From positions 122,805,016-122,869,015 of the forward strand of contig OX465580.1 in the NCBI GenBank assembly GCA_950022655.1: DNA of 64,000 nucleotides, written 5' to 3'. The translations under genes were made by a program, and so were the position numbers. The stretch's first letter is position 1. Every line of letters starts with the position of its first letter. This document shows, piece by piece, positions 23,036 to 34,499 of the stretch. A model generated the notes under the pieces. The model searched no databases, was not told where the DNA came from, and was given only the letters and a program-made list of their open reading frames with translations. The stretch comes from Alentia gelatinosa (taxonomy: Eukaryota; Annelida; Polychaeta; Phyllodocida; Polynoidae).

Positions 23036-23530
23036 TTAGGGTAACTACTTCGAACTTAAGTAAGATATGTTGGGTCTTTTTTACATACAAGTATCACAAT
23101 TTTAAAATCTACTTCAGGGTCTATTTTAGGCTTGGTGGAGAGCATTCCCAGGAACAGATTTAGGAGCCGCCTGCCGCTTGTCCACTGACCGTTGGTCCTT
23201 GGATACACCCAACACGTCAGCTGAGTCATCCCTCATAATGAAAATAAATTCCCTGGATGCCGGGGGGTCTGGGGTTCGTCAAATAGTAATGGTGGGTTTT
23301 ACTGATTGGTCTCATGACTGATTCACCTTGCTATTAAAGTAAGGCATGACCTAGTGGCCTGGTAAAGTCCACGTCACCGCCAACGTGACATGTTTTAGCC
23401 ATGCATTAGGCCGACCTCATCACTTATCCTCGCTGACAGACCGTACATTGTTCCCACATCACACCTGGTCTGATGTCAGCTCAGCGCCAACGTTGGGTGC
23501 GCTATCCAGAATATACAATAATATATACTC
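23036..23530. other. No recognised feature
   Basis: Spacer; nothing recognised. Confidence 0.5.
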
Positions 23531-23533
23531 TAA

Positions 23534-23813
23534 GGCCTGGCGTCCACCTACTACGATAACAATTCAGACCTACCGATATTGCACCGATACAAAAAGCAAA
23601 TATCGGAGACATATCGGGAAGGTGCAAAATCGTAGACATATGTCTAGACATGTCAATCCACCACGCATTGTATGGGGTTTTATCGGTGTCTAATCGCAGA
23701 AACGTGGTCATCTGCCCCGATTTTAGGGGACCTTCCTATGCTATTTTGATTTTGTATCGGGAGGTGTATTGCAGATCATATTGGAGCCATATCGTAGTAG
23801 GTGGACGCCGGGC
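23534..23813 (-). mobile_element. PIF/Harbinger-like MITE, copy 5 (inverted)
   Basis: Same family in opposite orientation. TAA at 23531-23533 precedes GGCCTGGCGTCCACCTACTA. The other end reads TAGTAGGTGGACGCCGGGC and then AT instead of C plus TAA, so the last base and the target duplication are damaged. Confidence 0.85.
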
Positions 23814-24928
23814 ATATACCTCCAGTAAAGAGATACCTCGCTCTATATATACACAATATCGACTGGTTTCAAACGGTCGTATACTCCGAGGAGTTGTCGT
23901 CTAGTAATATCCGAGCGCATCCAAGGATATTACATAGAGTCAACCCCAAAGGAGCATACAATCGCTTTTGTCTGAAACGAGTCTATATGGTATCTACTAC
24001 CCACCTTTTCCTGACAAGTGGTATACCGATATCAGTTCATTTAATTACCCACTATTTTAACATACGCACTATTTTTCCGTATGCGATTTTTGCAGCCCGG
24101 AGCATACAACAAATCTGTATGCTCCAGGTATAGTGATGCACACTCCCTATGTGTTTTCTATGGACGATATATGTATTAGGTGGATAATAAATGCACATAT
24201 GCTATTTTTGTGTGTCCATGTCTGTATATATATACATATATATACATATATATACATATGCCTGTGGGTATGGAAATGCTCATGTTTATTGTAGCTACAA
24301 TATTGAATTATACAATTATTAAAATTTGAAAACATGTTTGAATCTCCTGGTTCAAATCTCTACCTGTACCGTAACATCGGTGCTGCCAATGCATTCACAT
24401 TCTGTAGTTACAGCCATGTAATCAGGATGGCTTCAAAAGACAAATAATACTCTTCGCATCAGAAGGAGTTCGACCACACAGCCGCAGGCGAACGGTATGG
24501 TGTCTGCAAATCTCTTTTAAATCTAGTTATTCAATTTTCATTAAGAAGGGGGATCAAAGAATCTTACTAATGAGGTATTTAAACCATTTTCCGATCAGGA
24601 TAATGAAAGAAGTATGGACGAGCGCCTATACCTAGGGATATTTATTACTCTTTCCAGAAAGGTAAATTTCATACCGTTTAAAGTATAGAATATGAAATAC
24701 TATAATATAGAGGATGCCGAATGTTATAGGTCGTTGGTAAATTGTACCAATATCCCTCATAATCTACACCATCATGCCTCTGTGGGTAAGGGTTACAAGA
24801 CATAGCGTGTTATACTTTGTACTTCACTTCACCCCTTACATTTCTATTATATGACTCCAAGCTGTTTTTGATTCATTGCAGCATAAACATGTATCAAAAA
24901 ACCTTCTCTAGTATGGGGAACCCCTGCG
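23814..24928. other. Mostly unrecognised; one small perfect hairpin and a TA-rich run
   Basis: GGAGCATACA (24099-24108) faces TGTATGCTCC (24116-24125) across a 7-nt loop. A (TATATACATA)n run lies at 24223-24260. No gene is supportable. Confidence 0.5.
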
Positions 24929-25010
24929 GCTAGGGACTGTGGAGTGGGTAGTGCTAAATTCAAGGGTCATGAGTTTAACACCACTTTCTGCAAGGAAGGT
25001 TGGGAGCTGA
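24929..25010 (+). repeat. tRNA-like / SINE-like fragment
   Basis: GGACTGTGGAGTGGGTAGTG resembles a pol III A box region. GGGTCATGAGTTTAACACC, 19 nt downstream, resembles a decayed B box. The spacing is shorter than in a normal tRNA, so if real this is a deleted SINE head. Confidence 0.3.
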
Positions 25011-26268
25011 GAAGTCACTTTTATATGCTTACTTCCACCAAACAGAAAATGGTTATCCTTCAGGTAAACACGGAGTTCATTTTCAACGCTGAGGTTTATC
25101 TCCTCGGGTGAACATCCTTTCGAAATCCATTGCTTAACATAAAGAAGTAAACACCTACATGTGGCAGACCTGGAGACTTTTTATTAGATGGGATATAAGA
25201 CATCTAGAAATAATGTGTTTGTGAGGAGCCTATATCTGCACTAAGATTGACACCTGTTCTATAACGAAATTTCTTAAATTCTGAGCGCTTTAGGGAGTAT
25301 TTTGTATTCTACTTGTAAATTGCAATGCACATATTCCTATGGCAAATGATATACACTCATTTCTGTTATTTATTATTTCAAACCAGGCACAGCCCTTGGA
25401 TTACTTTCTTCAATGAAAAGCACCTGATGTGTTATCCGGTTTGGTTTTGTCAACATGATAAATGTGCTCATTTATAGGGTCAGTCTAATCAACTGTGGAT
25501 TCACATTATAAAGTGGTTTAAAGTTGAAAACGGCTTGATTGTCTGTGAAGTTCATTTAACAATTCCTAAATTTCACAATCCATGAAATATGAGTTGTTTG
25601 AGTTTCATAAATGTTGACAGTTGCCTTGTTTTTGAAACTGAAATTTTGGCTGGTCCCCCCTGTCCTTAGTATATACCTGGGGAACCAGCATTGGGTTGAG
25701 GCAGAGATTAGTAAGCGTTAGTATCGTGAAAGATCCGGGATGAGAGTGTTAAATAGAATATCAAAACACCACCACAATGAGGTCACTTCCGGCAGGGGCC
25801 GGAGAGCTTGGCTTATCACAAAGTAAGGCGGGGGATAATTAGTCTGACTAGAGTTTGTATTATACGCGCAAACCCACCCCGCGATAATGCGGAATGCTAC
25901 ACGGGGATTCACATCACGACATGTCTATTATTAGACTGAACCGGATTATTGCCCGCAATAAGTCAACAAGCCATTTACGATCTCTGCAAGGGGTGATCAC
26001 ATAGATTTCTGCAATCAGAAAGCCTTTATCTAATCCAATGACGCACCTCATAAGTTTTACTTGTAAAGATCACAGCAGGCAATATCGGTCTCGTGTAGAA
26101 TATTCTGACTGCGTCAGGCAAGTGTAAAATAAATGCCCCTGTAAAAAGGATCTGAAATAGCATTTCTATATATCCTAAACTGAGACCTGTTATATGATAT
26201 GATGTTTATAAAGTGATTTGTTACTATATTGGGGCAACGTGAGCAACGGATGCTAGGATGGTTAGCTG
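25011..26268. other. No recognised gene
   Basis: AT-leaning sequence; nothing supportable. Confidence 0.5.
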
Positions 26269-26466
26269 AAGGCTCGTTTCCATTGGCCGACAAAAAGGGT
26301 ATAGATTTTTTTGTGTTCTCCCAATAACACATTTCCATTGGCCAGCAGCAATAAAAAGTCAGGGGCCACCGACGGACCTTCAACACTGCTGACGTAAAAT
26401 GGAAATAGGCCATTAGGAGAACACAAAAATCTGCACCCTTTTCGCCGGCCAAAGGAAACGGGCCTT
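26269..26466. mobile_element. 198-bp MITE, TTTCCATTGGCCGAC family
   Basis: AAGGCTCGTTTCCATTGGCC and its inverted partner GGCCAAAGGAAACGGGCCTT start arms of about 75 bp that include TATAGATTTTTTTGTGTTCT and AGAACACAAAAATCTGCACC. Almost the whole element is inverted repeat with a short centre. It closely resembles 42214-42412. The target duplication is not clear. Confidence 0.75.
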
Positions 26467-28530
26467 ATTAGTTCGTATGATATTATATTGTAACCTAAGC
26501 ATGTATTTCCATACCTTTATTACGTCAGATTATACCAATACGAGCCATATTTCATCATTCTTACTTGTATTACCTATTTGATGTAATGGTTTATACATGA
26601 ACCTCCGGTAAGGAACACATCGCAGATGACGCTACAGTCATGTCCCTGGCTGACTGAAAGGTCACTCCGAGCAGGCATCATGGAGAAAGTAGCCCGTAGC
26701 CTATGACAGAGATGGAGTGGCAGCTAACAGAATCTGCTTCGAGATTGGCACACATGCCCCGTGGCTGGACACCGCAGCTTAGGTGTTAACGGAGAGGACC
26801 GCTCCAACAGTGCGACGTGCCTGCCCTCTGTGTGATTGATAAGCTCACCATCCCTAGAACAATCCACCACCCTACAGGTCTGCCAAAACATACCTAGTCC
26901 TACCTGACCTGCGTGTGTAAGAGGGTTCATACACAATACTGCAGGATGGATGGATGGAGAGACAAACAGGGGTCGGTTCCTAAAATGAGGATTGAGAACT
27001 CTCTCCGGTGGGACTCAGAATGGGTATTGTATTGCAATGGTAAATGCATGTTCTGAAGGTATTCCAGGCACGGATTTTGTTTGTATTCTGAATCGCTGGA
27101 ATATATCTGCAGGCTCTTACCCATCAGTTAAACCATTTCAAGTGTTGACACCAGTACAGTCGAAATGATAACTTCTTGAGGCTGATTTTAGTAAGAGGCC
27201 CCTGTCGTAGGGGTTGGTGAGGAGTGGCATAACATCTCTTTGTAAGCCTGCTCACGGATTATCCATGAGCCGATTTGAGATGCAGTTCTCAGAAACAATA
27301 TCAGTATTCTACGTGCTCGTGGCTGCTTTAAGACTCAGCACAACACAGACAGAGTATACTGCGTACCGCTATATTTCTCTCAGCATCTTGAAATGTTCTC
27401 AGGTTTCCTTCAGCAGGTCACGTATGGCTGTTGATTTTAACAATTTTCATTCTTATATGGTGGCATCCATGCTAAGGAAAATAAGTTATGAAATATACTG
27501 CCATGTGTTTTAAAATAATATTCCTTTCCTTTTTATGCAAATGCACAGTTCTTCTCTATAATCGAAATGATATAAGGAATGTTTGCTTCCAATTTTACCC
27601 CATGCTTTGAGGAATCATCAGTAAGATATTTTCATATGTGAATATTACTAAAACTGAAATGTTCCTCTTCCTAGTATGAAAACGGATTGAATTTCTTCTA
27701 TCGTCATCGAGATTCGGGTTAGAGAATGAGAGCAAAAACTTTCACCAAGACTACCTGATGGGACCTGTATGAAATAAATATGAACATGATATGGCGGCAA
27801 ATGAGGTGTAAAGTGAGTGGAGTGAATTCATATCACTTTCCTAGTAATGGAAATATATGAGTTATTATATTGAAGTATGGACTTTCAGAGCGGCTTGATA
27901 TTGCACCTAGGAGATATCTATGAATTTAATACTGACTCAATATGTATGTTCATGTATCGTCTATGTATTAAAGGTGGAGATTCTATATCCTTGCTTCAGG
28001 AGGGTTGAGTCAGTGCACACACATTTTACCTGGTTTAATAAAAGGTTAACTATGACCTGTATTGTAACTGCCTCGTCCACTCCTTGTGGTTCAAAAGGTT
28101 CAATAAAGCATTTTCCAAACCAAACCACATGAAAGTCTTTGTCTGTTCTCTTTTTTTTCTTTTTTGGTTAATTTTCTTTATTGGTCATTTTGTTCCAGTA
28201 TTAGAATTTTCTTTTTGCTCATTACATTACTTATCAGACCAACACCCTGCACGGGATGGCTTTCATCACCTGACCAGTGTGGCTATCATATTCCCGACAT
28301 CTTTTCGATAAATAATAGAAGTGTAAAATCTAGTTCTTTCATTGCTCTAGGCACTGGTTCAACCTCTTTTCCTACCAATCGCCTAATGCATTTACAAAGT
28401 CATCCATCTCCAATACCTGAGTATAGCAGTTCACCTGTGGGCAGAGACTGAAACATTTATTTTGCATAATCTTCTTTATTTTTTTAAGAATCCTGCCCTG
28501 TCTCAACATTGCAAAAACGCTTAGTGTATA
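26467..28530. other. No recognised gene
   Basis: AT-leaning sequence. Short frames on both strands show no domain, signal peptide or good splice pair. Confidence 0.5.
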
Positions 28531-28600
28531 GAAATCGAACCCAAGTGATAATGTGACTTGGCAGGAATGCTCCCTATTGCACTACAATGCCTACCGCAAG
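28531..28600 (-). repeat. tRNA-like (SINE-type) fragment
   Basis: On the minus strand GCGGTAGGCATTGTAGTGCA resembles an A box region, followed about 35 nt later by GGGTTCGATTTC, a near-consensus B box. No proper anticodon stem or acceptor pairing is visible, so this is a tRNA-derived repeat rather than a tRNA gene. Confidence 0.4.
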
Positions 28601-30023
28601 GCCGACAACTCCATCTAACGGGTGAGTCGTCGTCACCAGGTTAGTCGGGTCATTGTATTCTGAGCGGACGCACTGTATCACTTTCCATACATCTACATTG
28701 GCAGTTGCTGCTTTCTTCCATCTTCGCAGATCGGAATTATATAAGCTTGCAGAGTGATGATCACTGGTTCACCCTGGCTTCTGCCTAATGGCATTGCTGT
28801 TGTTGTAGCTACGACACATTTACTTTTAGCGTGAAGGAATTCCATCTAAGAATGCCATAATTCTCCTAGAAGTCATCGGCATTAGTTATATTAATCAGTA
28901 AGTGTCTGAAGCAATGAAGGCTGCTTCAAAAGGATTGATTTAACGAGGAATAGCTGTACTAGATGTATAATGTCTAAGTCCTAACATCTCCCTGAATTCT
29001 CTCTGAAATGAATAAATCCACATATAAAGGGCCTCCATCTATATCTACAGGCTTAGAGTTCCCTGTATATATCTCTTTCGTCTTATTATAAATCCTTTAT
29101 GCACAACCTTTCCTGAAGCGAATGAAAGGAGTTTTTCTCAAAGTTATTATTTCATAACATTCTCTGCCTCTGTTAAAAAAATCATTATTTGTCCTCAAAT
29201 ATGTAGTTAAAATAACGTATGCGTTTTCATACATCTCTGGAGAATTATATATTATTATAGGTCATTTGCTTCTGAGTCTGTTGCACCTCCCTATGGCTTC
29301 TATGTAGGACAGCATTACATAGACACAAAACTGCAATTGTTTTCACTTTTAGGATGTTTATATAAAAGCGAGGAAGGTCAGGTTATTATCTCTTTGCTCA
29401 ACATGTCAGAGCTTAGGGAAAACACTCATGAACAAAAGCTGCCTCTCATGGATTTTTCGGCATGTATTTGTGGGCTGCTCGCATGAATTGTGTTTATAAA
29501 AGAGAAGAGAATCATATCCTGCCGTGGTGAATAAAATCCCGGAACTGAATACAAACTCAGAAACACCTAAAATGAAAAACAGAGGAGATTGATTCAGAGA
29601 ACGCATCCTCCATCAATGGAAACCGAATTTAAAGTTGTAATTTTGCGTTCAGATAAAAGGAGCATTGATTAAACGACCAAATAAGGTGATATCTGTCTGG
29701 TTTCTGTCCGAAAGTGGCCCCGTGAGAATCCAATTTGGCTGCTTTCGCTCCATTAATTTCAAATAACATTTAAGAGCTGGTTCTTTCTTAGCTGGAGGTG
29801 AGGAAGAAGAGGCAGCGGACAACCAAACAGCCACTAGGGACGATTTTACCAGGAATGCCACCGGGAAGTTGTAAAGTGGAAATTGCAGATCCCTTGAGAA
29901 TTAGATTTGGCTGAAGTCGACTTGGCTGAAGTCGTAAATCAGTTCATAAAGACAATGGCCAAGATTTCTCAAATACTTTTAGATATGGCAGTTACAAACT
30001 GCCAATCACTTGAAAAATTAAAG
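28601..30023. other. No recognised gene
   Basis: AT-leaning sequence. Around 29600-29800 the composition is even and not repetitive, as a conserved regulatory element might be, but that is only an impression. Confidence 0.4.
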
Positions 30024-30316
30024 AACAAAATAACACGTTTTGGGCAAAGTCGCCGTTCTCCACGAGTTTGATGCGGAGTGATATGAACGAGGCAACAGCC
30101 GAGTGAATATCACATAGCGTTCGAACGAGTTTTCGAATAACGACTTTGACCAGAAAGAGTTGCTTTCTGTCTTTATCTAACCCCTGTACATACTGAAAGA
30201 ATGGACAACACAGAATATAGACCATGAAGAACAGCCCGCAATACTCGTAGGGGCATGGAGAACGAGTTCCTCATGTTAAGCCTATAGGACAAAAATACCA
30301 GGGGTGAGATAAAAAA
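30024..30316 (+). mobile_element. Composite head-plus-hairpin element, copy 4
   Basis: The hairpin is 30038-30155 (TTTTGGGCAAAGTCG against CGACTTTGACCAGAA) with an inner stem GTGATAT/ATATCAC and the apex GGCAACAGCCGAGTGA. It keeps the family pattern AGCYGAGTGA followed by TAGC. The head at 30174-30313 runs from TATCTAACCCC to GGGGTGAGATA and holds CTCATGTTAAGCCTATAGG, the far-end phrase of copies 1, 2, 3 and 6. Confidence 0.6.
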
Positions 30317-31197
30317 CCGTATTTGATGTTTGAAAGGGGTGTATCAAAAATGCAGTCATGTCAGTCGGAATCCATAACTATTTTTTTCATGTCCACAGTT
30401 TTGACCAACCGTCACAAGCTTGTATTGGCTTGATTAATGGCCAGCGACACTGCATTGTGTAAATGCGCCCAACATTAACATCCATTATAAACTTCCTGTA
30501 AAATATAACTTTATAGTTGAAATGCCAGCGACAATTACTTGAGTCAAAACAGGTAAACTGCAGTGTAGAGATTTGGGAGAATTCGAGATGGCTCTAGAAT
30601 GTCTGATGAATATTGTCTATGCTGCTTTCTTATACAACATGAATGTGCGTGACATCTACTTCTATATCTGATATATTTTTCGCCCTCCGATGTTTACATT
30701 CTAATGACGTCTTAGAATGACTCCATAAGGTGTTTCTCACAGTTCCAGCACATTCTCTTGGAGCAAATCTTTACAGGACGTCATGGAGAGATCAGGGCAA
30801 GGAAGGTGGTAGCTGTCAGCATATCCCTCTTATAGTCTGGCCGGCATATGATGGCACCCATCCTTCTACCTGCTTAACATATATCACATATCCTCCCCCC
30901 CCCTCTCTACAATTCACCCAGACACACACTGCGCCTATATATTCAGATCCTAAAAGCGTCGGTTTTCTGCAGACGACATCTTCACTTTACATGGTTGTCA
31001 TGACAACACAAAGATACCACCCATGTTGCCCGTGTGACGTCCCGCTGTGCGTCATTGCTCCGTGTGATTCCCTCTGCTGTACGTATCGCTCGGCTTCTAC
31101 CTTTGCCACTCAGAGGACCCTCAGAGTGATGGGTTTTTAGACGTTGACTTGAAAGACGAGATCTTGTTTGGCCGCTGAACCCGTCCGTAGTGTCCTC
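30317..31197. other. No recognised gene
   Basis: A 136-codon plus frame at 30730-31140 begins with GTG, has no recognisable domain and lies in mixed low-complexity DNA. I do not call it. Confidence 0.45.
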
Positions 31198-31285
<88 letters not shown>

Positions 31286-31299
31286 GAGAGAGAGAGAGG

Positions 31300-31363
<64 letters not shown>

Positions 31364-31370
31364 AGAGAAG
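31198..31370. repeat. (GA)n microsatellite, about 173 bp
   Basis: Nearly pure AG dinucleotides with a few GG or AT interruptions, continuing into GGGGTGGGGGTGG. The Glu/Arg and Ser/Leu frames on the two strands are artefacts. Confidence 0.97.
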
Positions 31371-33018
31371 GGGGTGGGGGTGGCAGGGCGAGGCCTTTTT
31401 TATTTACATGCCGGAGAGGTGATCGTCTTTGTACGTACATGTGAGAAGGAAGGTGGTGTTTTGTCACAGGAAGGTGAGGCAGGAAGGTGTGCGCTTACAA
31501 GTAGAGAGTAGGCGACCTCCCCTAAAGGGAACGGGGGGATGGGGGTGAGAAAAAGAACTGTAGATGGAGAGGCTGAGATTAGTGTTAAATAAGAAAGGAT
31601 GGGATGTTTTACCTGATAAAGGCAGGTTTCTATTTTGTGAGGTGGGAGAAATAATGCAATCAGAATGTCAGGGAATCAGAGGAGACTGATGAGAGTGGGA
31701 AGCAAATAGAGTCAGGTAGATACCTGTGCAGAAAAGGGAGTCTGAAGAAGGATGGCAATCTATAGGAATAGAGACTAGGCGCCATTGACAAACCTGATGG
31801 GAAAGGGTATCATCCATAGCAAAAAGAATGAAGCAACGCAATGATACCCGCTTGCTATTGGGAGAAAAGGAAATGATAGGGTCCCTTTTTGCTATAAAGT
31901 TATTTTCAATGTTGGAGCTTAAACTATGTTTTCCTATAGTGATACGTCATACGCAGGCTCGCTTTGTGTGACCGCTCTATTCACATGGGCATTGATGTTC
32001 TAGACTAGACACTTTTTTATTTGTACTGTATAGGATACTTTAAATTGACTTCTGCATAGGAGATATTCTGGCCAATCCTACTCGTTAAAGGCAATATTTC
32101 TGGTCGACAACACAATTCCTCTTCCAATATGCATATCAAAATATATACAAAGAAGTTTGGTATAATGAGGTGATGAGCGTGATGAGATTATTGAGCCCGG
32201 GCACAGATAATCATAATCGAGAATGCCTAATTTCTATTATCGTGGATATATGTTCAATTGGAAGAACTCCTCCTGTGGGAAAATTTGAAATGAACATTTT
32301 AAAAATATTGCATGAGACTAGACGAAGCCTCGGTGCATGGTACCAGGCTGGTGGGAATAAAAGATGCTCCACTCAACCTTGTTTGTACTCACAGAGCCAG
32401 TACCATCCAGTCCCCTCCGATACACTGTCCGCGGGCTACTGGAGACAACGCCGGGGGCTCGGTACTCCGGGCTATGCCTGGTCCGTCCACCTTACCTCAT
32501 TGTACACGTTCACCTGACACTCCGTCCCTGGCCCCTAAATCCTCAACCACTGGTAAAACCACCATCAAGCCATGGCATTTAGGTGTGATCCTCTCGTGAA
32601 AGGCAGTACCGATAAATGTTGGAATAAACTCGCCATTAAAGGCACGCTGTCTCATAAATCACTATTAATGCGATTTTAAGTCGACTAGGACGGAATTGGA
32701 TGATTGTCTCAGATGCAAGTTACGGTGAAATCTGGAAGAAGAGGGTGATCTCCACTTTCTGCCCTGGAGGTCTCCTTCAGTAGGGGCGAGATAATCTAGC
32801 CTTATAGGTTTTGTATGGCGAAATACAAACTAAGATATCGTGGCAGTTTGTAAACTCTTTTATGTATCCATAATCTATGATAGATGTGATCTGATATGTT
32901 CACAAGTTTGTTTCATATCACATGATAAGTATATGTTGTTGTACCATATTTTCACCTTTTATGTGTTAATCTAATACTTGGTAAATGGATTCCGTATAAC
33001 GCACCGGTAATGATGAAT
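31371..33018. other. No recognised gene
   Basis: Mixed composition. At 32610-32700 a non-repetitive AT-rich stretch with homeodomain-type cores (ATTAAAG, ACTATTAATGCGATTTTAAG) could be regulatory for the gene start at 34 kb; this is inference only. Confidence 0.4.
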
Positions 33019-33285
33019 CGCTTAATATTGGGTTTCCGTATGCCACGCTGACTGGCATACGGAGTTTTATATGCCACTAGTGGCATACAGCATTGTTATC
33101 ACGTAATATTCCAAAATCGAGGAGATAGGGTAGGATAAAATCAAAACCTGATTCGTTTTAATCTTGGCCACCGCATTCCACTCCTGAAGTTTTGGCTCTG
33201 GACTTCACCTCATGAAGTCACTTTGCCAAACTCTAGTCGTGGAATTCGGTGGACAAGATTAAACCTTATCCAGTTTTACGATAAG
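33019..33285 (-). mobile_element. Composite head-plus-hairpin element, copy 5
   Basis: The head at 33019-33137 keeps CTTAATATTGGG, GTATGCCACGCTGACTGGCATAC, ATATGCCACTAGTGGCATA and the near end AGGGTAGGATA. Its far TATCCTACCC end is lost. The 135-bp hairpin at 33143-33277 (AAAAC...GTTTT) has a stem unlike the other copies: TTTTAATCTTG/CAAGATTAAA, CCACCG/CGGTGG, ATTCCAC/GTGGAAT and an apical GGACTTCA/TGAAGTC. It ends ACGATAAG, which inverted (CTTATCGTAAAAC) matches the TTATCATGAAAC end of copies 1 and 6. Confidence 0.65.
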
Positions 33286-33365
33286 ACTAAACGTGAATGG
33301 TAATGATATGTACCCAGTTGAGACTAAAGTGTATGGCAATGATATATACCAAGTCGAGACTTAAC

Positions 33366-33502
33366 AGGCAGATTCCGCATATGCCATGTGATTATCTTTA
33401 ATTGGTAGGCATGTATCCCACGTGTATTGACACGTAATAATACACGAGCATTAGGGAGTGTATTACGGCAGCAACCAAGAGTGGTTTACAGAAGTGCCTG
33501 GT
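33366..33502. repeat. Degenerate hairpin, CGTAATATTCGTG-loop family
   Basis: CGTAATAATACACGAG at 33433-33448 and TGGTTTACAGAAGTGCCTG at 33482-33500 match the loop and right arm of the hairpins at 38556 and 59738 (there TGGTCTACAGAGCCGCCTG). The left arm is mostly lost. Confidence 0.4.
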
Positions 33503-33961
33503 CACAAAATCATCATTTGCTGAATTTATTACGAATATAACAAAACCCGGAATTACCATATATTAGGGGCTGTCAGTAGGGACAAGTGTTTGCTTTCCAT
33601 GAATGAATTTGTTTTTGATTGTGTTTTCAAGTAATCAATGGCTTTGAAACCCGTAATCAGTGGATTTGAAATCCGCAATCAATGATTATTGGTTCTGCCA
33701 GCTAAGAAACAATGGACACATTTACTGCGCCCTAAAACGTTTTCAATGGGGACTTCGTAATGGGCGAAAGATTCTTTTTAAGTAGGCAGATATATATATA
33801 TTGTGGGCTACATTTTATGACTCCTGACTATGTTCCCCTTTACAGGTATTGTAGGCTTACTCTCGATGTTATGTTGTTTTGTGGCACTGCTTGCCAGGGG
33901 CTGCATCCTTATTCCTATGAAGTCCGGTATATATAAAGTATACAACTCAAAAAAGTCTCAC

Positions 33962-34122
33962 CTTTTATCTGGGAAGTTTGTAGACTTGGTGTGCTGCGAT
34001 TTGTGGTGATTCTGTTGGTTCTTGGTGTGGTGCTTACTAAACAGGGAAGAGGCCATGCTCTCAGCTATCACCGTTAGGAACACGCACACATACAGGCAGC
34101 CAGTCATCCACTTGATCTCCAT
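33962..34122 (-). CDS. First coding exon of a secreted protein (family unknown)
   Basis: The ATG at 34122 is in strong context (ACAAGATGG) and no ATG lies between it and the presumed promoter. The 54 residues start MEIKWMTGCLYVCVFLTVIA, a typical signal peptide, with likely cleavage near ESMASS. A basic His/Lys/Asn/Gln-rich stretch follows (KHHTKNQQNHHKSQHTK). The exon ends AAAAG|GTGAGACT, a near-consensus donor in phase 2, so the protein continues at lower coordinates; no next exon was identified. Secreted growth factors, antagonists and neuropeptide precursors can begin this way, so the class is open. Signal, start context, donor and CpG-rich upstream DNA agree, which sets it apart from the other short frames. 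Confidence 0.5.
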
Positions 34123-34249
34123 CTTGTCTGTGAGTTTGCCTTCGCCAACAGGTAAATACTCCTCAGTGCACAACGCTCGCGCGGTCGTCAGGTAGATCCA
34201 ATGTTCACGATGCACCCAACACGGAGTCTATTTCCCGTCTGACGGCGAG

Positions 34250-34380
34250 ACCGGCAAACGGCCATCGGGGCGGCGTCCCAGTGACACATATAATCTTGAC
34301 TGACAACAGCTTTCGCCAATCAGCTGCCGGAGCGTCTGTGACGTCACCCTGACACAGTTCTGAGGCCACGCCCACTGGCC
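34250..34380 (-). promoter_or_regulatory. Candidate promoter of the 34122 exon
   Basis: Upstream of the ATG on the minus strand lie a TATA-like ATTATATGT (about 34287-34295), a CCAAT box (CCAAT on the plus strand at 34316-34320), a consensus CRE TGACGTCA (34339-34346) and a GC/KLF-type CCACGCCC (34366-34373). The surrounding 34140-34680 is CpG-richer than the rest of the region. Assignment as a promoter is inference. Confidence 0.4.
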
Positions 34381-34499
34381 TATAACAGTGACGAGCAGTG
34401 ATTGAGTCTTAGTATGAGTAGTATAACAATGCGTGGGTTGTCCCAGGCATGAGCAGGCCATGTTCGGGTAACACCCTGATCCTACAGAGATAGACCTGT

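Noticed and set aside
15991..23711. A recurring peptide starting MCRHMSTILH or MSRHMSTILH
   Set aside because: It appears only where the 282-bp MITE recurs and includes its terminal repeat, so it is shared DNA, not a protein family.
30730..31140. 136-codon plus frame
   Set aside because: It begins with GTG, has no recognised domain or splice context and mixes Pro/Thr-rich low complexity.
30982..31467. 161-codon minus frame rich in Ser and Leu, and Glu/Arg frames on plus
   Set aside because: Most of each is translation of the GA/CT microsatellite at 31198-31370; no domain outside it.
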